DNA of 64,000 bases from Actinomyces sp. oral taxon 170 str. F0386 (GCF_000195595.1 NZ_GL882517.1:25523-89522), one strand, 5' to 3'; counted from the first letter of the stretch, positions 14,309-25,473 are shown. Numbers and translations: made by a program. Notes: generated from the sequence alone by a model not told the origin.

Positions 14309-16986
14309 GCTTCGACCTCACTCTCGTTGTCTTCCAACGCTACCGTGTCAGCCGCTGAGTCCGCAGGAGAGTCGCCAGTCTCACCTTCCGGGGTCGTGGG
14401 GGCCTGCTCCTCGCCGGTGGAGTCCGCCGAGTCGGCACTCGGGGCGCTATCGGCGGCGTCGACCGCCTCCTCCATGTCCCGCTCGGTGCTACGAGCCACC
14501 GCGATGATGCGGTCCCCGGCGTCAGGCTTGGCGAAAGTCACGCCCTGCGTGGTTCGTCCCGTACGCGAGACCTCGACGACGGCGGAGCGAACCACCTTGC
14601 CCGAGGCCATGATGCACAGCACCTCGTCACCGGAGTCGGTCACCAAGGCACCCACGAGGTTGCCTCGCGCCTCCACAAGGTTGGCGACCTTGACGCCGAG
14701 GCCGCCGCGGCCCTTGACGGGGTAGTCGACGACGTTGGTGCGCTTGGCGTAGCCGCCCTCGGTGACGACGAACAGGTCGGCGTCCTGCCAGGAGGGGTCG
14801 ACGACGTCCATCGCCAGCAGGTAGTCGTCCTCGCGGAACCTCATGCCGGTGACGCCGCTGGTGGCTCGGCCCGTGGGGCGCAGGGTGTCGTCGTCGGCGT
14901 GGAAACGCAGCGACTGACCGGCGTGGGAGACCAGGAGGAGGTCCTGGCCCGTGCTCAGGAGCCTGGCGGAGACGAGCTCGTCGTAGTTGCCGTCCTCGTC
15001 CTGGCGCAGGTTGATGGCGATGACGCCGCCGGAGCGGTTGGAGTTGTACTCGCTCAGGCGCGTCTTCTTCACCAGACCGCGGCGGGTGGCCAGGACCAGG
15101 AAGTCGGCCTGGTCATAGTCCTGAAGCTCCATGACCTGGGCGATCTCCTCACCCGGTTGGAAGGCCAGGAGGTTGGCCACGTGCTGACCCTTGGAGTCGC
15201 GGCCGCCCTCGGGGAGCTCATAGCCCTTGGCCCGGTAGACGCGGCCGTAGTTGGTGAAGAACAGCAGCCAGCGGTGCGTCGTCGTGACGAAGAAGTGGTC
15301 GACGACATCATCCTCGCGCAGCGTGGCCCCGCGGATGCCCTTGCCGCCGCGGTGCTGGGAGCGGTAGGAGTCGGTGCGGGTGCGCTTGGCGTAGCCGGAA
15401 CGGGTGATGGTAACGACCACGTCCTCCTCGGGGATGAGGTCCTCCATGCTCATCTCGCCGTCGAAGGGCACGATCCGGGTGCGGCGCTCGTCCCCGTACT
15501 TCTCGACGATCTCGGCGAGCTCGTCGGAGACGATGCCCCGCTGACGCTCCGGGGAGGCGATGATCTCGCGCAGGTCCTTGACCCGGGCGCGCAGCTCCTC
15601 GGACTCCTGCTGGATCTTGAGGCGCTCCAGGGCGGCCAGGCGGCGCAGCTGGAGGGAGAGGATGGCCTCGGCCTGGGCCTCGTCGACGTCCAGCAGGCCC
15701 ATGAGGCCGGTGCGGGCCTCCTCGGTGGTGGGCGAGCGCCGGATGAGGGCGATAACGGCGTCGAGGGCGTCGATCGCCTTGAGCAGGCCCTCGAGGATGT
15801 GGAGGCGCTCCTCGGCCTTGCGCAGGCGGAAGCGGGAACGGCGCACGATGACGTCGATCTGGTGGCTCACCCAGTGGCGCACGAACCCGTCCAGGCTCAG
15901 GGTGCGCGGTACCCCGTCGACCAGGGCGAGCATGTTGGCCGGGAAGTTGTCCTGAAGCTGAGTGCGCTTGTAGAGGTTGTTGAGAACCACCTTGGCGACG
16001 GCGTCGCGCTTGAGGACGATGACGAGTCGCTGGCCGGTGCGCCCGGAGGTCTCGTCGCGGATGTCGGCGATGCCGGTGACCTGGCCGTCGCGCACGAGCT
16101 GGGCGATCTTGTCGGCCAGGTTGTCGGGGTTGACCTGGTAGGGCAGCTCGGTGACCACGAGGCACTGGCGCCCCTGGATCTCCTCGACATTGACCACGGC
16201 CCGCTGGGTGATGGAGCCGCGCCCGGTGCGGTAGGCGTCCTCGATGCCCCGGCGGCCCAGGATGGTGGCGCCGGTGGGGAAATCGGGTCCGGGGATCCGC
16301 TCGATGAGGGCGTCGAGCAGCTCCTCACGCGAGGCGTCGGGGTGCTCGAGGTACCACTGGGCGCCACGGGCGATCTCGCGCAGGTTGTGCGGAGGGATGC
16401 GGGTGGCCATGCCGACGGCGATGCCCTCGGAGCCGTTGACCAGGAGGTTGGGGAACCGGGCCGGCAGGATGACCGGCTCCTGGTTCTTGCCGTCGTAGTT
16501 GTCCTGGAAGTCGACGCTGTCCTCGTCGATGTCCCGGAGCATCTCCATGGCCAAGGGCGCCATCTTGCACTCGGTGTACCGGGGGGCGGCAGGCCCCAGG
16601 TTGCCGGGCGTGCCGAAGTTCCCCTGACCGGCCACCAGCGGGTAGCGCATCGACCACCACTGGACCAGGCGGGCCAGAGCGTCGTAGATGGCGCTGTCGC
16701 CGTGGGGGTGGTAGTTACCCATCACCTCGCCGACGACGCGAGAGGACTTGGAGAAGGAGGCGGTGGGGCGGTAGCCGCCGTCGTACATGGCGTACAGGAC
16801 GCGGCGGTGGACCGGCTTGAGCCCGTCGCGCACGTCGGGCAGGGCCCGGCCCACGATGACGCTCATCGCGTAGTCGAGGTAGGAGCGCTGCATCTCCATC
16901 TGGAGGTCGACCGGCTGGATGCGCTCGGGCGTGACGACGTCGGTCAGCCCCTCGTTGCCGATGATCTCTTCAACTTCGTCGCTCAC
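14305..16986 (-). CDS. gyrA: DNA gyrase subunit A
   Basis: The breakage-reunion subunit of gyrase (893 residues), which introduces negative supercoils as an A2B2 complex. The catalytic tyrosine is Tyr137 in AAPRYTECK. The quinolone region reads [13 protein letters not shown] with Ser98 and Asp102 at the positions of E. coli Ser83 and Asp87, the susceptible type at those sites. The C-terminal pinwheel repeats are complete and contain the GyrA box near QHRGGKG. The last 60 or so residues form an acidic Ser/Asp/Glu-rich tail. GTG at 16986 follows AAGGA. It lies 68 bases downstream of gyrB and is coupled to DUF3566. Confidence 0.98.
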   Translation of the reverse strand: MSDEVEEIIGNEGLTDVVTPERIQPVDLQMEMQRSYLDYAMSVIVGRALPDVRDGLKPVHRRVLYAMYDGGYRPTASFSKSSRVVGEVMGNYHPHGDSAIYDALARLVQWWSMRYPLVAGQGNFGTPGNLGPAAPRYTECKMAPLAMEMLRDIDEDSVDFQDNYDGKNQEPVILPARFPNLLVNGSEGIAVGMATRIPPHNLREIARGAQWYLEHPDASREELLDALIERIPGPDFPTGATILGRRGIEDAYRTGRGSITQRAVVNVEEIQGRQCLVVTELPYQVNPDNLADKIAQLVRDGQVTGIADIRDETSGRTGQRLVIVLKRDAVAKVVLNNLYKRTQLQDNFPANMLALVDGVPRTLSLDGFVRHWVSHQIDVIVRRSRFRLRKAEERLHILEGLLKAIDALDAVIALIRRSPTTEEARTGLMGLLDVDEAQAEAILSLQLRRLAALERLKIQQESEELRARVKDLREIIASPERQRGIVSDELAEIVEKYGDERRTRIVPFDGEMSMEDLIPEEDVVVTITRSGYAKRTRTDSYRSQHRGGKGIRGATLREDDVVDHFFVTTTHRWLLFFTNYGRVYRAKGYELPEGGRDSKGQHVANLLAFQPGEEIAQVMELQDYDQADFLVLATRRGLVKKTRLSEYNSNRSGGVIAINLRQDEDGNYDELVSARLLSTGQDLLLVSHAGQSLRFHADDDTLRPTGRATSGVTGMRFREDDYLLAMDVVDPSWQDADLFVVTEGGYAKRTNVVDYPVKGRGGLGVKVANLVEARGNLVGALVTDSGDEVLCIMASGKVVRSAVVEVSRTGRTTQGVTFAKPDAGDRIIAVARSTERDMEEAVDAADSAPSADSADSTGEEQAPTTPEGETGDSPADSAADTVALEDNESEVEA

Positions 16987-17054
16987 AGGATTCCTTCGTG
17001 TTCAGAGGAGGTCGCCGGCAACGGGCCGGCGGTTCACGTGTCGCTCGGTGCCGC

Positions 17055-19082
17055 TCAGATGTCCAGGAAGCGGACGTCGGAGGCGTTGCGCTGGATGAAG
17101 GAGCGCCGCTGCTCGACGTCGTCGCCCATGAGGATCGCGAAGGTCTCGTCGGCGTCGGCGGCCTCGTCGAGCGTGACCTGCTTGAGGATGCGGGTCGTGG
17201 GGTCCATGGTGGTCTCCCACAGCTCGTGATCGTTCATCTCACCCAGGCCCTTGTAGCGCTGGATCCCGCCGTCCTTGGGCAGGCGGCGGCCCTTGTCCTG
17301 GCCGACGGCCAGCAGCTTGTCGCGCTCGGCGTCGGAGTAGGCGAACTCGTGCTCGGCGTTGGACCATTTGAGCCGGTACAGCGGCGGCATGGCGATGTAG
17401 GTGTGGCCGTGCTCGATGAGGGGGCGCATGTAGCGGAACAGGAGGGTCAGCAGCAGTGTGGCGATGTGCTGGCCGTCGACGTCGGCGTCGGCCATGATGA
17501 CGATCTTGCCGTAGCGCAGCTTGGTGAGGTCGAAGTCCTCGCCGATGCCGGTGCCGAAGGCGGTGATGAGGCTGCGGATCGTGTCGGAGGACAGGGCCCG
17601 GTCCAGGCGCGCCTTCTCCACGTTGAGGATCTTGCCGCGGATCGGCATGATCGCTTGGTGCTCGGGGTCCCGGCCGCCGACGGCGGAGCCACCGGCGGAG
17701 TCACCCTCGACGATGAAGATCTCCGACTCCTCAGCGATCTTCGAGGAGCAGTCGCGCAGCTTGCCGGGCATGGAGGCGGACTCCAGGACGCCCTTGCGAC
17801 GCGTGGCTTCGCGGGCCTTGCGGGCGGCTAGGCGCGCGGCGGCGGCCTGGGAGGCCTTGGTGATGATGGCGCGGGCGTCACTGGGATGGGAGTCCAGCCA
17901 GTCACCCAGCTGCCCGTAGACCGTCTGCTGGACGAAGGTGCGGGCCTCGGTGTTGCCGAGCTTGGTCTTGGTCTGGCCCTCGAACTGGGGCTCGGAGAGC
18001 TTGACGGAGATGACGGCCGTCAGTCCCTCGCGGATGTCGTCACCGGTGAGGTTGTCGTCGCGCTCCTTGAGCAGGCCCCTGTCCCGGGCGTACTTGTTGA
18101 CCAGCGTCGTCAGCGCCGTGCGGAAGCCCTCCTCGTGGGTGCCGCCCTCAGTGGTGTTGATCGTGTTGGCGTAGGTGTGGACCGACTCGGAGTAGGAGCT
18201 GGTCCACTGCATCGCGATCTCGAGGCTGATGGAGTGGGTCTCACCCAGGGTCTGCTCGGCCTCGAAGTCGATGATCTCGGGGTGGACGAGCTCGGCCTTC
18301 TTGGACTTGTTGAGGAAGGCGACGTAGTCACGCAGGCCGTGCTCGTAGCAGTAGGAGTCGGTGCGGAAGCCGACCTCGGGGGCGTCGGGGGCTGAGTCGT
18401 CACCAGTGATCTCGTCCCCGGCATCCTGGACGCCGACGCGCTCGTCGGTCAGGGTGATGCGCAGGCCCTTGTTGAGGAAGGCCATCTGCTGGAACCGACG
18501 GCGCAGCGTCTCGTAGTCGAAGTCGACCGTCTCGAAGATGCTCGGGTCCGGGTAGAAGGTCTGGGTGGTGCCGGTGTCCTCGGTGGCCTCGCCCTTGACG
18601 AGCTCGGTGATGGGGCGCCCGCCGTCGGCGAAGGACATGCGCCACACGAATCCTTGACGGCGGACCTCAGTGTCCACCCGGGTGGACAGGGCGTTGACCA
18701 CAGAGATGCCCACACCGTGCAGACCGCCGGAGACCGCGTAGCCGCCGCCTCCGAACTTGCCTCCGGCGTGCAGGATCGTCATGACGACCTCGACGGTGGG
18801 CCTGTGCTCGGTGGGATGCTCGTCGACCGGGATGCCGCGCCCGTTGTCGCTGACGCGCACGCCGCCGTCAGCCAGGATGGTGACCTCGATGTGGTCGCAG
18901 TAGCCGGCCAGGGCCTCGTCGACGGAGTTGTCGACGACCTCATAGACGAGATGGTGCAGGCCGCGCTCACCGGTGGAACCGATGTACATGCCGGGGCGCT
19001 TCCGGACTGCCTCGAGCCCTTCGAGGACGGTGATGTCCGAGGCTCCGTAATCATGATTCACAGTGGCGTCCTGGTCAGACAC
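17055..19082 (-). CDS. gyrB: DNA gyrase subunit B
   Basis: The ATPase subunit of gyrase (675 residues). The GHKL ATP site is intact: [17 protein letters not shown] and GGLHGVG. The Toprim region shows VEGDSAGG, the metal-binding [10 protein letters not shown] and [15 protein letters not shown]. The C-terminus has the [15 protein letters not shown] segment. Length is normal for an actinobacterial GyrB. GTG at 19082 follows GAGGAG by about 11 bases. It is separated from DUF721 by a leader of about 317 bases with its own likely promoter. Confidence 0.98.
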   Translation of the reverse strand: MSDQDATVNHDYGASDITVLEGLEAVRKRPGMYIGSTGERGLHHLVYEVVDNSVDEALAGYCDHIEVTILADGGVRVSDNGRGIPVDEHPTEHRPTVEVVMTILHAGGKFGGGGYAVSGGLHGVGISVVNALSTRVDTEVRRQGFVWRMSFADGGRPITELVKGEATEDTGTTQTFYPDPSIFETVDFDYETLRRRFQQMAFLNKGLRITLTDERVGVQDAGDEITGDDSAPDAPEVGFRTDSYCYEHGLRDYVAFLNKSKKAELVHPEIIDFEAEQTLGETHSISLEIAMQWTSSYSESVHTYANTINTTEGGTHEEGFRTALTTLVNKYARDRGLLKERDDNLTGDDIREGLTAVISVKLSEPQFEGQTKTKLGNTEARTFVQQTVYGQLGDWLDSHPSDARAIITKASQAAAARLAARKAREATRRKGVLESASMPGKLRDCSSKIAEESEIFIVEGDSAGGSAVGGRDPEHQAIMPIRGKILNVEKARLDRALSSDTIRSLITAFGTGIGEDFDLTKLRYGKIVIMADADVDGQHIATLLLTLLFRYMRPLIEHGHTYIAMPPLYRLKWSNAEHEFAYSDAERDKLLAVGQDKGRRLPKDGGIQRYKGLGEMNDHELWETTMDPTTRILKQVTLDEAADADETFAILMGDDVEQRRSFIQRNASDVRFLDI

Positions 19083-19399
19083 GTGTCAGTTGCTCCTCAA
19101 TCTGTGCGCATCGGGACCTCAGTGGTCCGATGTCTCCGTCCGGGCCCTTCACACGACGATCCTGAGGAGGATCGTGCGCACACGTAGGTGGGTACATCAG
19201 GACGGTCCTGGGCGCACCTTGGGCGGTTTCACCGCATTCTAGCGTAGAAAGGGTCCTGAACCGTCGTGCTGAGGGCAGCTGGGAGCGTGCCCGTGGTCAC
19301 CTCTGTTGCGCGTCGGTCACCGAGCCGTGCGATGTCTTGCGTCTGCCTCATGTCTCGCCGACGACGCCGACAGTCGCCAGGTCCTCACGATGGTACTTG
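19083..19399 (-). promoter_or_regulatory. gyrB promoter and leader
   Basis: A 317-base gap without coding signal. On the minus strand TAGAAT (19236-19241) is a good -10 about 155 bases before gyrB. A stable hairpin (19156-19163 and 19168-19175, loop GAGG) would form in the resulting leader. Supercoiling control is common for gyr promoters but cannot be seen here. Confidence 0.45.
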
Positions 19400-20107
19400 C
19401 TAGCCGTACGTATCGCGCGGACCGCGAGCGCCGCGCAGGCCGACGCCGCGCCGTTTCCAGGAGGGGCCGGCCGGCCCCAGGATCCGCAGCTCCACACCGT
19501 CCCCGGTGCTGATGCCCCCGGCCTGGCGTCCGCCGGGACCCGAGCGCAGCGCCTCGACGATCCGGGCCTCGATGGTCGGTTGGAGGAGGCGGAGCTGCTG
19601 GGCCCAGCTCGATGACGAGGCGCGCAGGGTGATGCGTCCGGCCTCGAAGGACTCGATCGTGCAGTGCTCGGCGACCTGGTCACCCACAATGGTCTGCCAC
19701 CGGGCGACGACGCCGGCCACCGCGAGCTTGCCGGCCCAGCCGTTGTCGGCCACCATGCGGCGCAGCTCCCGCTTCCCGGTGCGGGGGTCGAAGGGGGTGG
19801 GGCCGGGGCGGTCACGGCCGCGAGCCAGTCCGGGGCCGCGATCGGCCGGGTCGTCCGGGTTCTGACCCAGCGCCCGGGCCAGCTCGCGCCGCTGGTCCCA
19901 CGGCGCCGTCCGCTCCGTACCGCCGCCCCCGCTGGAACCGTCGGCCGACTCACGCAGCCTGCGAGCGGGAACACGGCTGTCCCCCTTCTCCCAGGCCCGG
20001 GCCCGTTGGCGGGTCAGCGCCCGCTGGGCGAGGACATCGGGAAAGGGGCCGCCGCCGGTGCCGTTGCCACCCGGCCGCGCGCCGGTCGGCCCGAACTGCT
20101 CAGCCAC
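19400..20107 (-). CDS. DUF721 (DciA-like) protein
   Basis: A 235-residue protein next to recF in the place where actinobacteria keep a DUF721 gene. Residues 1-115 are low-complexity, rich in Arg, Gly and Pro. The KH-like DUF721 core follows (LAVAGVVARWQTIVGDQVA, FEAGRITLRASSSSWAQQL, IEARIVEAL). In many bacteria DUF721 proteins act as DciA, the loader or operator of the replicative helicase DnaB; that this copy does so is inference supported by its position in the dnaA-gyrA cluster. The GTG at 20107 overlaps the end of recF, with GAGG a few bases upstream; a GTG at 20119 is possible. Confidence 0.85.
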   Translation of the reverse strand: MAEQFGPTGARPGGNGTGGGPFPDVLAQRALTRQRARAWEKGDSRVPARRLRESADGSSGGGGTERTAPWDQRRELARALGQNPDDPADRGPGLARGRDRPGPTPFDPRTGKRELRRMVADNGWAGKLAVAGVVARWQTIVGDQVAEHCTIESFEAGRITLRASSSSWAQQLRLLQPTIEARIVEALRSGPGGRQAGGISTGDGVELRILGPAGPSWKRRGVGLRGARGPRDTYG

Positions 20108-21317
20108 GGGTGACCTCACCGTCGGTCACGCGGTACCGGGCGCCAGCGAGTTCGGCGGGGACGTCGTCGTCGACGGCGGCGGTCAGCAGGACCTGCTGGG
20201 CCCCGGCGACCATCCGGGCCAGGGCGCGGCGGCGCTGCTCGTCGAGGGAGGCGAAGACGTCGTCGAGGATGAGGACGGGCTCACCGTCCCCGCCGTAGGC
20301 GTCGACATCGGTGCGCAGCATGTCGTAGGAGGCCAGGCGCAGCGCCAGGGCCAGGGACCACTGCTCGCCGTGGGAGGCGAATCCTCTGGCGGGCAGGCCG
20401 GTGAGGAACAGGGACAGGTCGTCGCGGTGCGCGCCGACGAGATTCGCGCCGCGATCGATCTCGCGGGCGTGAAGCTCGCCCATGGCGCTCTCCAGGCGTG
20501 TGGTGACGGCGGCCTCGTCAAGGAGCGACTCCTCGCCGGCGAGCCAGGCCGCCTCGTCATGAGGGTCGGGATCCGGGGATCCCTCGTGGCCGAGCAGGCT
20601 CGACCGGTAGGCGAGCTGCGCGCGGGAGCGCTCCCCGGAGCTGCCTGAGACGGTCTCATAGGCGGAGGCCACCCAGGGACGCAGTCGCCGTACGACATCG
20701 ACCCGGGCGGTGATGAGCCGGGCGGCCGCCGCGGCGAGCTGGGTGTCCCAGACCTCCAGGGTGGAGAGCATGGAGGCGGTCGATGAGCGGGCGGCGCGTG
20801 CGGACTTCAGGAGGCTGGCGCGCTGGGCGAGGATCTTGTCATGCTCGGCGCGCACACCGGCCAGACCCGGGCGCAGCGTGACCACGAGGTCGTCGAGGAA
20901 CCCCCGGCGCACACCGGGCTCATTGCGTACGAGGGAGAGGTCCTCGGGGGCGAAGACGACCGTGCGCAGCACCCCGAGCAGATCGCGGGGTCGGCAGCTG
21001 CCCCGGTTGAGGCGGGCGCGATTCGCCTTGCCCGCGATGATCTCGATCTCCAGGACGCTGGGTCTCTCACCGTGGACGGCTCGGGCGCGGACGACGGCGC
21101 CCGCCGGCTGACTCTGACCGGGCACCGCTCGTCGCACGAGGGCGGTGTCGGCCCCGATCCGGTGGGAGGAGAGTGTCGCCAGGTAGACGATGGCCTCGAC
21201 CAGGTTGGTCTTGCCCTGCCCGTTGGATCCCACGAAGGCGCTGGGGCCGGGCTCCAGGGACAGGACCAGGTTCCGGTAGGAGCGGAAGTCGTCCAGAGAG
21301 AGGTCGGAGACGTACAT
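20100..21317 (-). CDS. recF: RecF recombination mediator ATPase
   Basis: An SMC-like ATPase (405 residues) that acts with RecO and RecR to load RecA at gaps and stalled forks. The Walker A motif is GSNGQGKTN (30-38), the signature region is SHGEQWSLALALRLA and Walker B is VLILDDVFASLD. The ATG at 21317 is chosen because the RecF fold (MYVSDLSLDDFRSY) starts there; the long frame upstream is not RecF-like. It begins 13 bases after dnaN and overlaps DUF721, so dnaN-recF-DUF721 form one transcription unit. Confidence 0.96.
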   Translation of the reverse strand: MYVSDLSLDDFRSYRNLVLSLEPGPSAFVGSNGQGKTNLVEAIVYLATLSSHRIGADTALVRRAVPGQSQPAGAVVRARAVHGERPSVLEIEIIAGKANRARLNRGSCRPRDLLGVLRTVVFAPEDLSLVRNEPGVRRGFLDDLVVTLRPGLAGVRAEHDKILAQRASLLKSARAARSSTASMLSTLEVWDTQLAAAAARLITARVDVVRRLRPWVASAYETVSGSSGERSRAQLAYRSSLLGHEGSPDPDPHDEAAWLAGEESLLDEAAVTTRLESAMGELHAREIDRGANLVGAHRDDLSLFLTGLPARGFASHGEQWSLALALRLASYDMLRTDVDAYGGDGEPVLILDDVFASLDEQRRRALARMVAGAQQVLLTAAVDDDVPAELAGARYRVTDGEVTRG

Positions 21318-21330
21318 GCCCCGTGGAGTC

Positions 21331-22461
21331 TCAGGCTCCGAAGCGGATCGGCATGAGCAGGTAGCGGAAGGTGGAGTCCTCGGTGCCGCCGATGGAGTCC
21401 ATGCCGGTGAGCACCGCCGGCTTGGAGGCGTGGGTGAAGTCGAGGCGGACGTAGGGCTGGTTGAGGGCGCCCAGGCCGTCAAGGAGGTACCCGGGGTTGA
21501 AGGCGGTCGAGATGTCGTCACCCTCGAGGTGGGCCACGAGCTGCTCGGTGGCCTGGGCGTCATCGCCCTGTCCGGCGTCGAGCTCCAGGTTTCCCTGGGT
21601 GAAGGACATGTGGATGGGGGTGGAGCGATCCGCGACGAGGCTGACGCGGCGCACCGCCGCCATGAGCTCGTCGGTGCCCACGGTGGCGTGGATCGAGGTG
21701 GACTCCGGGAAGAGACGACGCACCGGCGGGTAGTCGCCGTCGGTGAGCAGCGAGGTGGTGCGCCTGCCTCCGGCCTCGAAGCCGATGAGGCTGGAGGCGG
21801 CCGACTCGCTGCTGAGGGCCACGGTCACGTCACCCGAGGAGGTCAGGGACTTGGCGACGTCGGACAGGGTGCGGGCCTTGAGCAGGGCCGTCGTGGACAG
21901 ATCCGTGTTGGCGGGCGACCAGGTCAGCTCCCGCATGGCCAGGCGGTAGCGGTCGGTGGCCATGAGCACGAGCGAGCTGCCCTCGACCTCTATCTGGACG
22001 CTGGTGAGCAGGGGCAGGGTGTCGTCGCGGGAGGCCGCGATGGAGACCTGGGCGACGGCGCGGGCCAGGTCGTGGGCGTCGATGGTTCCGGCGACTGCGG
22101 GCATGACCGGCAGTGCCGGGTAGTCGTCGGCGGCCATGGCCGCCAGGGAGAAGCGGGCCGAGCCGCAGGAGACGGCCACCTTGTTGCCCTCGACCTCCAG
22201 GTCGACGGGCTTGTTCGGCAGGGCCTTGGCGATATCGGCCAGGAGCCGACCGGAGACGAGAACGACGCCGTCCTCCTCGACGTCGGCGACCACTTCGCAG
22301 TGGGCCGAGACCTCGTAGTCGAAGGACGCCAGGACCAGGCTGGAGCCCTTGGCCTCCAGGCGCACCCCGGCCAGTACCGGCACCGGTGGGCGGGCGGGCA
22401 CGGATCGTGCAGTCCAGGTGACGGCTTCGGCGAGGATGTCTCGGTCAACCCTGAGCTTCAC
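21331..22461 (-). CDS. dnaN: DNA polymerase III sliding clamp (beta subunit)
   Basis: The 376-residue processivity clamp, which forms a dimeric ring on DNA and tethers polymerase and repair proteins. The three-domain clamp fold is complete from VKLRVDRDILAEAV to the C-terminal RYLLMPIRFG, a near-universal ending. GTG at 22461 has GGAGG 8 bases upstream; the extension to 22629 is not clamp-like. The gene follows dnaA on the same strand after a 567-base gap that holds origin-like sequence. Confidence 0.97.
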   Translation of the reverse strand: MKLRVDRDILAEAVTWTARSVPARPPVPVLAGVRLEAKGSSLVLASFDYEVSAHCEVVADVEEDGVVLVSGRLLADIAKALPNKPVDLEVEGNKVAVSCGSARFSLAAMAADDYPALPVMPAVAGTIDAHDLARAVAQVSIAASRDDTLPLLTSVQIEVEGSSLVLMATDRYRLAMRELTWSPANTDLSTTALLKARTLSDVAKSLTSSGDVTVALSSESAASSLIGFEAGGRRTTSLLTDGDYPPVRRLFPESTSIHATVGTDELMAAVRRVSLVADRSTPIHMSFTQGNLELDAGQGDDAQATEQLVAHLEGDDISTAFNPGYLLDGLGALNQPYVRLDFTHASKPAVLTGMDSIGGTEDSTFRYLLMPIRFGA

Positions 22462-23028
22462 GGTAGGTGCCTCCGTCAATCGTGGTAGGTCGGTCAGTGG
22501 AGCGGGGTGCCACCAATGAGCCGAGCAGGAAACATGCGTGCCGGCAGGTCGCCGACAGATCGTCATACGGGGACCGCGTTGCTCGCAGCGCAGTCCTGGG
22601 TCGAGAGTGTAGACGGTAGACCGTAGCAATCGCTCCCGTCACCAGCGATCACCCATCCTCATCCCATGAGCCTCCCTGAATGACAAGCGCCCGGGGTCCG
22701 GATCCGCCTCGTTGGCCGATCGTGCTTCGCGATTCCTGTCATTTAGGTTTGTAGGTGTAGTAGCACGTGTGGATGCTGGGGATAACAGGACCTTTCGTTG
22801 TGATAACACCGATCTCACTGGGGAACGACACGTGGGTGGTTCTGGTGGGCAAGCAAGGGTCTTGGTGGAGAGGGCGAATGACATCCGTGTCATTCCACAG
22901 TGGGGGTGCTCTACCTCCACAGCGACACGCTTGCTCCTCCACCTGCCGTCCTCAGCACCGTCCACAGCCGCGTTCCCTGTACCCGACCACTTATGTCGCA
23001 ACGTATGTGACGCGGGACCGTCGTCGGG
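22462..23028. other. dnaA-dnaN intergenic region (part of oriC)
   Basis: A 567-base gap with no gene. Its DnaA-box-like words are imperfect: TGTGGATGC (22768), TGGGGATAA (22777) and CCGTCCACA (22958). Just before the first lies a T-rich stretch with repeated TAG words (22743-22763), which resembles a DnaA-trio element beside a box. In many actinobacteria this gap is the origin; here its boxes are weaker than those upstream of dnaA. Confidence 0.5.
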
Positions 23029-24735
23029 TCAGGCTGGTGACTGGGCGGCCTGCTTGATGCGGCTGGTCAGCTCGGTGACCTGGTTGAAGGTGGAGCGCCG
23101 CTCGGCCATGAGGGTACGGATCTTCTTGTCGGCGCTCATGACGGTGGTGTGGTCGCGTCCGCCGAACTCCCGGCCGATCTTGGGCAGGGAGAGGTCGGTG
23201 AGTTCGCGGCACAGGTACATGGCGATGTGGCGGGCCGAGACCATGGTGCGCGAGCGGTTGGCCGAGCACAGGTCGTCGATGGTGATGCCGAAGTAGTCGG
23301 CGGTCTGCGCCATGATGAGGGAGGTGGTGATCTCCTGGCCCTCGGGATCGGAGATGATGTCCTTGAGGACCATCTCCGCCAGGGTCTGGTCGACGGGCTG
23401 CTTGTTGAGGGAGGCGAAGGCCGTCACGCGGATGAGCGCGCCCTCGAGCTCGCGAATGTTGGTGGTGATGCGCGAGGCGATGTACTCCAGGACGTCGAAG
23501 GGCAGGTCGAGGCCCTCAGCAGTGCCCTTGCGGGAGAGGATCGCGATGCGGGTCTCCAGGTCCGGGGGCTGGACGTCGGCCAGCAGACCCCACTCGAACC
23601 GGGAGCGCAGGCGCTCATCGAGCCCGCCCAGGGCCTTGGGCGGCTGGTCGGAGGTGAGGACTACCTGCTTGCCCGAGGAGTGCAAGGAGTTGAAGGTATG
23701 GAAGAACTCCTCGAGGGTAGATTCCTTGCCCTGGAGGAACTGGATATCGTCGACCAGAAGAATGTCGACCTCACGGTAGCGGCGCTTGAATCCTTCCATG
23801 CGGCCGTCGTCCTGGTTGCCGTCGCGTACGCAGGCGATGAAGTCGGAGACGAAGACCTCGGAGTTGACGTACTTGACGCGGATTCCCGGGTTGAGCGTCT
23901 GGGCGTAGTGGCCGACGGCGTGCAGCAGGTGGGTCTTGCCCAGTCCGGAGCCGCCGTAGATGAACAGGGGGTTGTAGGCACGGGCCGGGGCCTCGGCCAC
24001 CGCCAGGGCAGTGGCGTGGGCGAACCGGTTGGAGGAGCCGGTGACGTAGGTGTCGAAGGTGTAGCGCGGGTTGAGCTGGGAGACGTCGTTGGCCGCCGTC
24101 GGCGTGAGCAGCCCCGCGGAGTTCTGGGGGCCGGCGGTTCCGGGGCTGAAGGCGCCGGGGAATCCTGACATGGCAGGTGCGGGGCCCGACGTCGGTGAAG
24201 GAGCTGAGGCCGCCGAGGCCTGGGAACGGGGCATCGGTGAAGGGGCCGATACCTGGTAGCCCGGCGGGTCACCGATCTGCTCACCGTAGGCGGGCACGCC
24301 GGGGCTGCCGGCTGGATTGACGGTTGGGGCCATGGCTCCAGCGGCGTTGGGAACCGCGGGCGGAGCGGACACGGGCGACGGCCCTGACGGGGACGGAGGG
24401 GCCGGCGGAGACACTGATGCAGATGCGGTGGCCAGGTTGACAGGTTCGGCAGCCGTGGGCGGCATCGGCGCGCGCGAGACCTCCGACGAGGTGTCGACTG
24501 TGACCTCGATGGGCATGGGGCGTCCCCAGACCTGCGTGATCGCGGCACCGATGGGGGCGCGTGCCTGCTCAACGATGTCCTTGGCGAAGGCCGAGCCGAC
24601 GACGAGGACAAGAGTTCCGTCGACATCGATGAGGTGGGTCATGCGGATCATGGACATCTTGCCCTGGCCCAGCTCTCCGGAGCTGGAGAGCACCTCAAGG
24701 GCTGAGAGCCATTTGGTGTTGGCAGCGTCGGGCAC
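23029..24735 (-). CDS. dnaA: Chromosomal replication initiator DnaA
   Basis: The 568-residue initiator that binds DnaA boxes, opens the origin and loads helicase. Domain I (about 1-85) starts [16 protein letters not shown] long Pro/Ser/Ala-rich domain II (about 95-230) is typical of actinobacteria. The AAA+ domain has Walker [14 protein letters not shown], Walker [15 protein letters not shown] and sensor regions. Domain IV ends with the box-recognition motif [14 protein letters not shown]. The GTG at 24735 is chosen because AGGAG lies 6 bases upstream; the frame is open to 24927 but the extra residues are not DnaA-like. Confidence 0.98.
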   Translation of the reverse strand: MPDAANTKWLSALEVLSSSGELGQGKMSMIRMTHLIDVDGTLVLVVGSAFAKDIVEQARAPIGAAITQVWGRPMPIEVTVDTSSEVSRAPMPPTAAEPVNLATASASVSPPAPPSPSGPSPVSAPPAVPNAAGAMAPTVNPAGSPGVPAYGEQIGDPPGYQVSAPSPMPRSQASAASAPSPTSGPAPAMSGFPGAFSPGTAGPQNSAGLLTPTAANDVSQLNPRYTFDTYVTGSSNRFAHATALAVAEAPARAYNPLFIYGGSGLGKTHLLHAVGHYAQTLNPGIRVKYVNSEVFVSDFIACVRDGNQDDGRMEGFKRRYREVDILLVDDIQFLQGKESTLEEFFHTFNSLHSSGKQVVLTSDQPPKALGGLDERLRSRFEWGLLADVQPPDLETRIAILSRKGTAEGLDLPFDVLEYIASRITTNIRELEGALIRVTAFASLNKQPVDQTLAEMVLKDIISDPEGQEITTSLIMAQTADYFGITIDDLCSANRSRTMVSARHIAMYLCRELTDLSLPKIGREFGGRDHTTVMSADKKIRTLMAERRSTFNQVTELTSRIKQAAQSPA

Positions 24736-25335
24736 GACGGACTCCTGATCGGCATGGTTGGTGGTGAACCCGGTGGTAGCAGCCTGACCGGCGTCGGCCA
24801 GGGCACTGCGTCGATGATGACAGGGATGTGTGGAAGTGGCGAACCGGAAGGTCCTGACCGGGCATCCCATGATGCTGTTTCTCCACAGCCTTGTCCACAT
24901 CTGGGGACACAGAGAGCAAAGACTCACAGGTTTTATTCAGAATAAACTCTGAGATCATCAGGGTTATTTGGTCCCGACCATGCCGCACGAGCCCGCAGAA
25001 TGACAGATGTGTAGCCGTTTCCGCGGCTCCTGCGAAGATGCACGCAGATCAGTAAGTTATCCACATATCCGCAAGGTTGTGGACAGATGGCTTCCCACAG
25101 CGGTGGACGCGGACGGATCCTGGCTGTGGATGACATGTGGACGAGATGTGGATGACGCCATCGGTCACAGTGGTCACAGTCGGCCGCATCCGTTTGACCG
25201 GCAAGAGGGCCAAACGTAGGCTGTTGCAGACGTTCGCGCGGAGTCACGTCCCGATCCATGGGGCAGCCGCGTGAGCGACAGTGCCGCGATCCTCGCGATG
25301 CACTGTTCCGATCACCTCAAGCAGGAGTTACGCCC
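24736..25335. other. dnaA-rpmH intergenic region with DnaA-box cluster (likely oriC core)
   Basis: A 600-base gap where transcription diverges. DnaA boxes: TTCTCCACA (24879), exact TTGTCCACA (24891), exact TTATCCACA (25057), then TGTGGACAG (25078), TGTGGATGA (25125), TGTGGACGA (25136) and TGTGGATGA (25147), the last four in one orientation. An AT-rich stretch (about 24929-24971), unusual for this chromosome, could be an unwinding element or the dnaA promoter. No coding sequence is seen. Confidence 0.65.
25194..25222 (+). promoter_or_regulatory. Promoter of rpmH
   Basis: TTGACC (25194-25199) and TAGGCT (25217-25222) are separated by exactly 17 bases, about 113 bases upstream of rpmH and just beyond the DnaA-box cluster. 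Confidence 0.7.
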
Positions 25336-25473
25336 GTGAGCAAGCGGACCTACCAGCCGAACAACCGTCGTCGTGCCAAGGTGCACGGCTTCCGTAAGCG
25401 CATGTCCACCCGCGCAGGTCGCGCTGTCCTCGCTTCGCGACGCCGCAAGGGTCGCGCTCGCCTCGCCGCCTGA
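25336..25473 (+). CDS. rpmH: Large ribosomal subunit protein bL34
   Basis: A very basic 45-residue ribosomal protein, complete from [18 protein letters not shown] to the Arg/Lys-rich end. GTG at 25336 has AGGAG 8 bases upstream. It is the first gene of the rightward rpmH-rnpA-yidD-yidC-jag-rsmG cluster and is divergent from dnaA, the standard arrangement. The rnpA start lies one base beyond its stop. Confidence 0.97.
   Translation: MSKRTYQPNNRRRAKVHGFRKRMSTRAGRAVLASRRRKGRARLAA

Noticed and set aside
16690-16740. Possible quinolone-resistance change in gyrA
   Set aside because: The region reads HGDSAIYD with Ser and Asp at the key positions, the susceptible form at those sites.
14899-17229. 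Plus-strand frame of 776 residues opposite gyrA
   Set aside because: It is the antisense shadow of gyrA with a Leu/Gly/Asp-biased pseudo-protein and no motifs; the minus strand is clearly gyrase.
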